Source: Planctomycetota bacterium
GTDB lineage: Bacteria; Planctomycetota; UBA1135
Assembly (NCBI GenBank): GCA_021776925.1
Contig: JAJFFB010000127.1
Span: forward strand, 48,681-112,680
Length of the DNA stretch: 64,000 nucleotides
Direction of reading: 5' to 3'
Part shown: piece after piece, positions 26,077 through 32,808 of the stretch
Layout of the letters: each line of letters starts with the position of its first letter
Position numbering within the stretch: position 1 is the stretch's first letter
The notes under the pieces: generated by a model
Told to the model about the DNA's origin: nothing
Databases searched by the model: none
Seen by the model: only the letters and a program-made list of their open reading frames with translations
Program-made: the position numbers and the translations under genes

Positions 26077-27215
26077 CAGCAGCAGCCGTTGGACGAACCA
26101 TTGGTGGCAGGAAGGGGGCATGAACCGCTGGACGCTTCCGCCTGGACCAGGTCCGCGTCGACGTCGTTGCCGTCGGCGTCCAGGCGGGTAAAGCTGCCGG
26201 CGTAGGGTTCGCGGCCGAACCACTGGAAAGTGCGCGAGCACACCTCGGTACGCACGCCGCGCCTATAGCTGTGGCCGTCTTCAGCAGTGATCTCGTGGAA
26301 GGGTCCGCGGTAGATCACACTCTGTCCCCTTTCGGCACAGCCGCCCTTGGTGCTCTTGTAGGCGACCACGGTCAGCGAGCGGAAGTCGATGTCGCCGACG
26401 CTGCGCCAGGCCTCGGCCTGACGTTCGAGGATTTGCACGCCGTGGAAACCGACGTCTTCAAAGGCGCGCACGAAGGCGGTCTCCTGGAGCGCGCCGCTGA
26501 TGCAGCCGGCCCACAACTCAGGATCCTGCTGCAATTCCATCGGCACCTCAGCGTCGGCGACGATGTCGGAGATCACCGCACGACCGCCCGGTTTGAGCAC
26601 CCGGAAGACCTCTTCGAATAGCTGGCGTTTGCGTTCGGGCGCGACCAGGTTGAGCACGCAGTTGGACACCACCACGTCGACCGAATCGTCGGCCACCAGC
26701 GGCTCTTCGCGGCGCAGGCGCTCGCGTTCGGCTTCGAGCGGTCCGATGCCGTCGGCGTCGGTGACCGGGTTCTCGCCCAGCCACGCACCGAGGCGGTCCA
26801 GGTCGAGCGCGAGGTCTTCAATGTGGCCGCGATGGAAGACGACGTTGTCCCAACCGATGCGCGCGGCGACCTCGGCCTGGTGACGGCGCGCCAGATCGAG
26901 CATTTCTGCGGTCATGTCGACGCCGATGACGCGACCCTCGCGCCCAACCACCTGGCTGGCGATGTAGCAGATCTTGCCACCACCACTCCCTAGGTCGAGC
27001 ACCGTCTCGCCCGGGCGCAGGTGGCGCGAGGGATCGCCGCAGCCGTAATCGCGCTGCAGGATCTCTTCGGGCAGCACCTCGAGAAAGGTCGGGTCGTAGT
27101 CAACCGGGCAACAGAGTTCTGCTTGAACGGCCTGGGCGCCCTCGGCGTAGGTCGCCGAGACCGCCCCTTGGACCGCCGCCGGGTCTAGAGAGTCGAGCTT
27201 TTCGGGGGTTGCCAT
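26076..27215 (-). CDS. arsM: Arsenite S-adenosylmethionine methyltransferase
   Basis: 379 residues. VLDLGSGGGKICYIA (about 73-87) is the SAM site; the arsenite-binding cysteines are likely among C35-C36 (ELCCPVDY), the Cys of VVSNCVLNLV and LWAGCISGAL. After the methyltransferase fold there is a C-terminal extension (from about residue 280) ending SSNGCC, as in other arsenic methylases with a vicinal Cys pair. It methylates As(III) to mono- and dimethyl forms. The ATG at 27215 overlaps the DUF547 gene end by 31 bases. Confidence 0.92.
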   Translation of the reverse strand: MATPEKLDSLDPAAVQGAVSATYAEGAQAVQAELCCPVDYDPTFLEVLPEEILQRDYGCGDPSRHLRPGETVLDLGSGGGKICYIASQVVGREGRVIGVDMTAEMLDLARRHQAEVAARIGWDNVVFHRGHIEDLALDLDRLGAWLGENPVTDADGIGPLEAERERLRREEPLVADDSVDVVVSNCVLNLVAPERKRQLFEEVFRVLKPGGRAVISDIVADAEVPMELQQDPELWAGCISGALQETAFVRAFEDVGFHGVQILERQAEAWRSVGDIDFRSLTVVAYKSTKGGCAERGQSVIYRGPFHEITAEDGHSYRRGVRTEVCSRTFQWFGREPYAGSFTRLDADGNDVDADLVQAEASSGSCPLPATNGSSNGCC

Positions 27216-28021
27216 TCGTTCAGGGACCAATCGTAACTGAGGAACTTGAGCTTCATGCGCGCGCCGCTTTGCAGGTGCTCGCGCACCGCCGGCGGACCGT
27301 GATCCTTGAGCAGCGCCGCGATCCCCCCCTTGTAGGACGAGAATTCATCCTCTGCCCAGTCGAAGATCTTGGAGACATGGAGCTTGGTGCCGGTGGGCGC
27401 CTGCCGGTTCTTGGTCGGATCGGCGAGGAAGATCCGCGCCTGCTCGGCGAGCTGGGCCTTGGCGTTGGTGGCGCTGAAGGCTTCCGCGCGCAGCACCGGG
27501 CAGCTGGCCGAGGCACAGACGATGCCGAAGTGGAACATCGGCCCCCGTTTGAGACCGAAAAGGATGTCGTGCTCGATCTCGCCCAGCGACAGCTTTTTCG
27601 AGTGCTTCGACGACAGGTGCTGCAGGGGCACGAAACGCTTGCTGAACACCGAGGAGAACAGGCCGCCCATGTCCTTGATCGACCTGACCGGATAGTTGTC
27701 GAGGATCAGCTGGATCGCGTAGACGTTGTAGGCGTTGATCCAGAATGCGAATTGCTGATCGCTCGACCAGCGCTCGAAATCGCGCGCGCTCACGCCTTCG
27801 AGAGAGGCGATGTAGTGGTCGAATTTGACCCGCTCCAGGGCGAGCCCTTTGTAGTGCACACGACCACCGGGATGGACGTTTTTCTTCAGCAGTCCGGACC
27901 ACTCGCCGTGATCATGATCGAAGCCAGCGGGCTTGGGAGCCGGAGGCGCGGTTGCGTCCTGTTGCGCGGTGACGGGCACCGCGACCAGGAGCAGGAGCAG
28001 GGCGGGAAGGATTCTGCGCAT
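27185..28021 (-). CDS. Exported DUF547 protein
   Basis: 278 residues with a signal peptide (MRRILPALLLLLVAVPVTAQ). The DUF547 pattern is plain: FWINAYNVYAIQLIL (about 94-108), GEIEHDIL (about 150), MFHFGIVCASASCPVL (about 164-179) with the CxxxxC pair. Function of the family is unknown; the conserved cysteines and histidines suggest catalysis or metal binding. It starts in a TGATG overlap with the DUF3179 selenoprotein gene and overlaps arsM, so it belongs to the arsenic operon. Confidence 0.85.
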   Translation of the reverse strand: MRRILPALLLLLVAVPVTAQQDATAPPAPKPAGFDHDHGEWSGLLKKNVHPGGRVHYKGLALERVKFDHYIASLEGVSARDFERWSSDQQFAFWINAYNVYAIQLILDNYPVRSIKDMGGLFSSVFSKRFVPLQHLSSKHSKKLSLGEIEHDILFGLKRGPMFHFGIVCASASCPVLRAEAFSATNAKAQLAEQARIFLADPTKNRQAPTGTKLHVSKIFDWAEDEFSSYKGGIAALLKDHGPPAVREHLQSGARMKLKFLSYDWSLNEWQPPKSSTL

Positions 28022-29118
28022 CAACCGCCGTGTTCGCCCGAGCCGCCTTGGTGTGACTCGCTTTTTTCGCGATTCGGTGCCTCAGGCAGGCCCAGAACCT
28101 CTCCTTTGGGGAAGAAACCGCGCCAGCGCTGCCCCAGCCAGGCGGTGGCGGGCACCGGATCGAGCTGTTGGCCGGCCAGTTCTCCGGCCAGGCAGCGCCC
28201 GCTCATGCGCTCCCACAAGCTGCCCGTTTCGCTATCCCGCATCAGCGCCGGACCGGATGAGTGGCCGTCGCCTGCGCCTTCGGCACCGTGCTCACCGCCC
28301 TCGGCAGCCAGCGGCGCCACCGCGCTGAAGTGCAGGCGTTGCTTGCCGAGGCGGCTGGCGAAGGCAAATCCGCGCACCGCATCGGGATCGTAAACCGCCA
28401 CCACCGGTTGACCTTCGACCTCGACTTCGAGCACCGGCACGCGCTGCAACAAAGTGAAGCGCACCAGCTTGACCTGGCGTCCTTGACCGATCGACAGACC
28501 GAAGGCGCGCACGCGTTGACGCAGAGTGAAGGTGCCCATGAATCCCTCGGCCTTGTCGCCCACCAGCGCAGTGCCCATGGGGTGGCGTCTGGACCAATCC
28601 CCCCAAGTGGTGATCTCGCTAGGCAGGAATTCGAGTTTCTGGCCCTTGCGATCGCCCTTGATCGCCTCGCCGGACACGTGCACCCACAGCGATTTCGAGC
28701 CGCGGTCGTACATGATGAAGGAGTTGCGGTAGAGGATGCCCTCGTGACCGAACTCGAGAACTTCGCCGTTCAGCTTGCGGCCATACACGATGGCCGTCTG
28801 ACACAGCGGTCACCACGAAACCGCGACCGGCACCCCGCCGAGCACGTCGTTGGCGAGTTCGTGTTTGCCCATCACCGCGATGGGATAGGCGCGCGCTTCT
28901 CCGCCGACGACCAATCCGATGACCATTTCATCGGCGTCGAGGCGCCTGCCGACCTCCGAATTCAACACGGTGTCCGGATTATCGAGCACCGGGAAGGCGT
29001 CGCGCGGCGCCGCACGGCGCGCCTGGGCGTCGTAATCGGCTTCGGTGAAGGGATCCTGGGCGGTGAGGGGACTCAAAACCGTTCCCAGGGCCAGCAGCGG
29101 GAGGAGAAGGGATCGCAT
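28021..29118 (-). CDS. DUF3179 selenoprotein with in-frame UGA (UxxC motif)
   Basis: Two open stretches in one frame are separated by a single TGA at 28812-28810. Before it the protein reads NDVLGGVPVAVSW; after it PLCQTAIVYGR. DUF3179 members have C-P-L-C at this point (for example TYCPLC), so the UGA replaces the first Cys of a CxxC, giving Sec103-Pro-Leu-Cys. A bSECIS hairpin follows. Start chosen at ATG 29118, giving signal peptide MRSLLLPLLALGTVL; an ATG at 29154 would add 12 residues. Full length 365 residues. Upstream EARAYPIAVMGKHELAND and downstream FMGTFTLRQR also fit the family. It is first in the operon. Confidence 0.85.
28778..28796 (-). promoter_or_regulatory. bSECIS element of the DUF3179 gene
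   Basis: On the minus strand the stem C-GGCCAT / ATGGCC-G (seven pairs) closes the loop CGTGT. The stem begins 13 bases after the UGA and the loop lies at +21 to +25, within the spacing of bacterial SelB-binding hairpins, with a loop G and U as expected. Confidence 0.8.
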
Positions 29119-29195
29119 CTGTTCAGCTTCGTCGATCCCCAGCACTTGTGACATTCTTTTCGGCGCTTGCTAGGCTGGTCGCCTCCTGTCAGCGA

Positions 29196-29738
29196 ATGCC
29201 CTGGATCCAACAAATCGAAGAAGACGCGGCCGAGGGCCTGCTGGCGCGCATTTATTCCGACGCGCGCCGCCGCGCCGGCCGCATCTGGAACATCATCCGC
29301 ATCCAGAGCCAGAATCCGCGCCAGCTGCGCGCCGGGCTGGGACTTTACAGCGCGGTGATGAAGACCGACAGCGCCCTGCAGCCACGTCTGCGCGAGACCC
29401 TGGCGGTGGTCGTCAGCCGCGCCAACGAATGCCATTACTGAATCCTGGCGCACGCTTATGACCTCCGTGTCGAGGTCGGAGAACGGGAACTGGCAGACGT
29501 CCTCGAAGCCCATGGCTGGAAGGATGCGCCGCTGAGCGACGCTGAAAAAGCGCTCTGCGCCTATGCCGACAAACTCTCTCTGACCCCTGGGGAGATGGCG
29601 GCGAGTGACCTGGAGGCGCTGCGCGCCCATGGCTGGAATGAGGTCGAGATCTCCGACGCGTGTCAGGTGATCGCCTACTTCAACTACATCAACCGCATCG
29701 CCGACGGGCTCGGCATCGACCCCGAAGCGGGACTGTGA
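29196..29738 (+). CDS. AhpD-like (CMD family) selenoprotein with in-frame UGA (CxxU motif)
   Basis: ATG 29196 to TGA 29738 is one frame with one internal TGA at 29439-29441. It reads VVVSRANECHY-U-ILAHAYDLRVE. AhpD-like peroxidases have A-N-x-C-x-Y-C-x-x-H here, so Sec82 replaces the second redox Cys (C79-H-Y-U82) and H86 follows in ILAHAY. The 180-residue length and ALCAYADKLSL, FNYINRIADGLGI after the UGA are normal for the arsenosugar-associated peroxidase-like group. It is divergent from the DUF3179 selenoprotein gene and couples (GTGA) to the CofC-like gene. Confidence 0.88.
29460..29477 (+). promoter_or_regulatory. bSECIS element of the AhpD-like gene
   Basis: GACCTC (29460-29465) pairs perfectly with GAGGTC (29472-29477) around the loop CGTGTC. 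The stem begins 18 bases after the UGA. The loop shares CGTGT with the DUF3179 hairpin although the stems differ in sequence. Confidence 0.8.
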
Positions 29739-30358
29739 GCGTGCGCGCCTCCCGTCATCTGGTGCGCCCGGCGCTGTTGGTGCTGGCCAAGTTCTGGGAG
29801 CAGGGACCGGTCAAGACGCGCCTCGCCGCCGACATCGGCCAGGACCGTGCGCGCAAGATCTACAAGGAACTGGCCGAAACCTTCTGGCAGGGCATCGAGG
29901 ACCTGCGCTGGGAGCGCTGGCTGTTCTGCGAACCGGCCGATTACCTGCCCGAGATGCGCAGCTGGCTGCCGCGCGCCGACCAGCTGTTGCCGCAGCCACC
30001 AGGTGACCTTGGCGCGCGCCTGGCCAGCGCCTTCCGCCAGGCCTTTGACAGCCGCCGGCCGTGGGCGGCGGTGGTGGGGACCGACGCGCCCGCACTCGAC
30101 GCCCAGCGCATCACCCAGGCCGCGCGCGGTCTGGCCAATGCCGACGTCGTCACCCAGCCCACCGAAGACGGCGGCTACGCGCTGCTGGCGCTGAAGGAAC
30201 CGGTTCCGGCGCTGTTCCAGGACATCGAGTGGAGCACCCCGCAGGTGCACGAAGCCACCGTCAGCCGCGCTCTGCGCCTGGGCCTGACCGTTTACAGCCT
30301 GCCCCCAATCCGCGACGTCGACACCCTCGACGACCTGCGGGCGCTGGGCCTGGATTGA
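29735..30358 (+). CDS. CofC-like transferase, 'rSAM/selenodomain-associated transferase 1' (TIGR04282, DUF2064) type
   Basis: 207 residues. LLVLAKFWEQGPVKTRLAAD near the N-terminus is the nucleotide-loop (usually FxKxPxPGxVKTRL), VVGTDAPALDAQRI (about 110-123) is the GTDxP motif and PTEDGGYALLALK (about 142-154) follows. Names of this family record its co-occurrence with ArsS-like radical SAM and selenodomain genes. The GTG start overlaps the stop of the AhpD-like gene by four bases. It likely transfers a nucleotidyl or glycosyl group in the same pathway as the GT at 22071. Confidence 0.88.
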   Translation: MSVRASRHLVRPALLVLAKFWEQGPVKTRLAADIGQDRARKIYKELAETFWQGIEDLRWERWLFCEPADYLPEMRSWLPRADQLLPQPPGDLGARLASAFRQAFDSRRPWAAVVGTDAPALDAQRITQAARGLANADVVTQPTEDGGYALLALKEPVPALFQDIEWSTPQVHEATVSRALRLGLTVYSLPPIRDVDTLDDLRALGLD

Positions 30359-30377
30359 AGAACGCGCCGGATCGGCC

Positions 30378-30668
30378 TCAGTCCTGGTCCTCGAGTTCGG
30401 CCTTCCACAGGCGGATGGCCTTGCCCATGACTTCGTTGAAGTCGTGTGGCAATTGCTCGGAGGGCACTTCGCCGGTGATGTGGTAGATGGTGCGGAACTG
30501 GTCGAGGTAGACCAGGCACAGCGGGCAGGCGGCGAAATGGTCCTCGAGTTTCAGCCGGTCGCCGTCGCTGAGGACGTCTTCCAGATAATCGCTCAAGGCG
30601 TTGGAGACCACCTGACAGGAGGGCATCTGCGACATGCTGGGGTGCGGGCAGTCGGGCGTGGAACTCAT
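30378..30668 (-). CDS. Zinc-finger anti-sigma factor (zf-HC2 type)
   Basis: 96 residues. LEDHFAACPLCLVYLDQFR is the HxxxCxxC zinc-binding anti-sigma motif. No transmembrane helix follows, so it is cytoplasmic. It overlaps the sigma factor gene by four bases (ATGA), the normal arrangement for a sigma/anti-sigma pair. Confidence 0.85.
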   Translation of the reverse strand: MSSTPDCPHPSMSQMPSCQVVSNALSDYLEDVLSDGDRLKLEDHFAACPLCLVYLDQFRTIYHITGEVPSEQLPHDFNEVMGKAIRLWKAELEDQD

Positions 30669-31267
30669 GCCTGGCCCTCCTCGGGGAGGTTTCCGAGCGC
30701 CTGATCAGCGCAGCGCCGCACCGATTGACGGCCGCGGTGCAGGGTCTGGCGCAGGTTGTTGTAGTTCATTTCCAGGATGGTTGCGACTTCCTGGGCGGGG
30801 ATACCCTGGACGGCGAGCAGATGAAGGGCCTCGCGCTGGTTGTGGGGAAGCAGTTCCATGCAGCGGCGGACCACGTCGAGCACTTCTGCATTCTCATTCC
30901 AGGGCTGGATTGTGACACCTTTTTGCCAGCTTCCGTGGGCGTCGTAGCGGTCGCCCTCGGGGTCGCCGACCGAAAACACCGGCTCGCGCCCGCGTTTGCG
31001 CTGGGCGTCGACGATCTTGTTGCGCAGGATGCGGTACATCCAGGAACGCAGCCGCACGCGGCCGTCGAACTTGTTCATGGAACGCAGGATGCCGACCATG
31101 GCCTCTTGCAGGACGTCTTCAGCCAGGGCCGGGTCGCCGCCGAGCATCTTGCGGACAAACCCGAACATCTCGCCGGATAGATTGCGGAACAGATCTTCCG
31201 CAGCGCCTTCGTCGCCGGCGCTGATGCGTTGAGCGACGTCAAGGTCTTTAGGGTGGGAAACGCGCAC
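30665..31267 (-). CDS. ECF-type RNA polymerase sigma factor
   Basis: 200 residues. Region 2 spans DPALAEDVLQEAMVGILRSMNKFDGRVRLRSWMYRILRNKIVDAQRK-like sequence (about 45-92; key SWMYRILRNKIVD), and region 4 is LLPHNQREALHLLAVQGIPAQEVA (about 136-159) with the DNA-binding helix NNLRQTLHRGRQSVR. It is probably held by the zf-HC2 protein encoded just downstream. Its target promoters are not evident here. Confidence 0.9.
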   Translation of the reverse strand: MRVSHPKDLDVAQRISAGDEGAAEDLFRNLSGEMFGFVRKMLGGDPALAEDVLQEAMVGILRSMNKFDGRVRLRSWMYRILRNKIVDAQRKRGREPVFSVGDPEGDRYDAHGSWQKGVTIQPWNENAEVLDVVRRCMELLPHNQREALHLLAVQGIPAQEVATILEMNYNNLRQTLHRGRQSVRRCADQALGNLPEEGQA

Positions 31268-31275
31268 GAACGATT

Positions 31276-31911
31276 CTAGCCGGGAATCCCGCCCTGGTTG
31301 TCCACTCTCTGGCAGTGCACCTGGCCCTTGCCCCGGTCGCCGAGGAAGGCGCTCAGGCGCTCAACCTGTTCTTCTTCGAGCGTCGCCTGACCGCTCCAGC
31401 CGGCGCTGTCGAAATCTCCCGCGAAGACGATGCCCGGAAACAGGCTCTCCATTTCCCCGCGCAAGCCGAGCAGGGAGAAGGGCAGGCGCAGATCCAGGCA
31501 GGCGAATCGAGGCAGCCGCCGCATTCCGGCGCACTCGACCGCGCGCGCGGTGGCGCCACCATAGGCGCGCACCAGGCCACCGGTGCCCAGCTTCACTCCG
31601 CCGAAGTAGCGCACACACACCGCTGCGACACGGTGGTATCCCCCGCCTTCCAGCACCTGCAGCATCGGCCGGCCGGCGGTGCCACCGGGTTCGCCGTCAT
31701 CATTGAAGCGGTAGTCCGGGCCGATCTTCCACGCCCAGCAGTGATGTCTGGCTTTGCCGTGTTCGAGGCGCAGTTCCTCGAGGCGGGAAAGAAAACCGGC
31801 CTGGTTTTCCAGGTCGAAGACCCAGGCAATGAAACGCGAGCCGCGGTCTTGGTATTCGCCGCGGCCTTCTTGCGCGGGCACTTGCAGCGCGGAGGCGGCG
31901 CCCTCGCTCAC
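31276..31911 (-). CDS. yigZ: YigZ/IMPACT family protein
   Basis: 211 residues. The UPF0029 signature DDGEPGGTAGRPMLQVL (about 71-87) and RYFGGVKLGTGGLVRAYG (about 101-118) are intact. Family proteins bind RNA or ribosome-associated factors; the bacterial role is poorly defined. It sits between mtnP and the sigma factor gene on the same strand, 27 bases after mtnP. Confidence 0.9.
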   Translation of the reverse strand: MSEGAASALQVPAQEGRGEYQDRGSRFIAWVFDLENQAGFLSRLEELRLEHGKARHHCWAWKIGPDYRFNDDGEPGGTAGRPMLQVLEGGGYHRVAAVCVRYFGGVKLGTGGLVRAYGGATARAVECAGMRRLPRFACLDLRLPFSLLGLRGEMESLFPGIVFAGDFDSAGWSGQATLEEEQVERLSAFLGDRGKGQVHCQRVDNQGGIPG

Positions 31912-31938
31912 GAAAGTGGCCCACTCATCGTTTCCCGG

Positions 31939-32808
31939 TTACTCGGAGTTGGGGCGGAACAAAGCGGCGGTGCGCTCGACCGCGTGGGCGCTGCGTGCCT
32001 CAGGTGCGGTCAGCACCGCGCTATCCAGAACGTGGGCCCACGGCGAAGGTCCGAGCATGCCGAGTTTGGGCAGGCTGCGGCGCAGCAGCTCACGCACGTG
32101 GTCGGCGTTCTGGTGCACGATGCGCAGGATCTGTTCGATGTCGACGTCGCCGTGATCCGGATGCCAGCAGTCGTAGTCGGTGACCATGGCAATGGTGCAG
32201 AAACCGAGCCCGGCCTCGCGCGCGAGCTTGGCCTCGGTGACGTTGGTCATGCCGACCAGTTTGGCCCCCCACGAGCGGTACAACTCGCTTTCGGCCAGGG
32301 TCGAGAATTGCGGGCCTTCGATGCATACGTAGGCCCCCCCTTGGTACACGGTCAGGCCGGCGAGTTCGGCGGCTTGCGCGGCAACCACCGCCGACATCTC
32401 GGCGTCGACCGGTTCGGCCATCGGCACGTGGGCGACCAGCCCGTCACCGAAGAAGGTCTGCCGACGGCGATAGGTGCGGTCGATGAACTGGTCGACCAGG
32501 ACGAAGTCGCCCGGTGCGAACTTTTCGGTCAACGAGCCCACCGCCGACACCGACAGCAGGCGGTCGACGCCGAGCATGCGCAGCGCATAGACGTTGGCAA
32601 GATAGGGAACCTCGCTCGGCGTGTGCTGATGGCCGCGGCCGTGGCGCGGCAGGAAGGCGATGTCGACGCCATCCAGACTGCCGAGTACGAAGGAATCCGA
32701 CGGCGCCCCCCACGGCGTCTGCACGGCGACATCGCGGCGGTTTTCGAGACCGTCGAGATCGTAGACCCCGGAACCGCCGATCACGCCCAGGGCGGCACGC
32801 TCCTTCAT
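31939..32808 (-). CDS. mtnP: S-methyl-5'-thioadenosine phosphorylase-type nucleoside phosphorylase
   Basis: 289 residues. GVIGGSGVYDLDGL (about 8-21), LPRHGRGHQHTPSEVPYLANVYALR (key PRHGRGH, about 52-58), SAVGSLTEKFAPGDFVLVDQFIDRT and IEGPQFSTLAES (about 157-168) are standard MTAP motifs. It cleaves the adenine from 5'-methylthioadenosine with phosphate. Because arsenosugar synthesis passes through a 5'-arsenical adenosine, this enzyme is also a candidate for that step (inference). ATG overlaps the truD stop (ATGA). Confidence 0.9.
   Translation of the reverse strand: MKERAALGVIGGSGVYDLDGLENRRDVAVQTPWGAPSDSFVLGSLDGVDIAFLPRHGRGHQHTPSEVPYLANVYALRMLGVDRLLSVSAVGSLTEKFAPGDFVLVDQFIDRTYRRRQTFFGDGLVAHVPMAEPVDAEMSAVVAAQAAELAGLTVYQGGAYVCIEGPQFSTLAESELYRSWGAKLVGMTNVTEAKLAREAGLGFCTIAMVTDYDCWHPDHGDVDIEQILRIVHQNADHVRELLRRSLPKLGMLGPSPWAHVLDSAVLTAPEARSAHAVERTAALFRPNSE

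Noticed and set aside
26037-26241. Longer N-terminus for arsS starting at 26241
   Set aside because: It would overlap arsM by 165 bases and adds an Arg-rich shadow sequence; the ATG at 26076 in a TGATG overlap is clearly better.
28021-28788. A separate 255-residue gene starting at the GTG at 28788
   Set aside because: It is the second half of the DUF3179 protein. The GTG lies inside the SECIS hairpin and the frame is continuous through the UGA.
29148-29441. A separate 97-residue gene ending at the UGA
   Set aside because: It would end in the middle of the AhpD active site; readthrough gives the complete family length.
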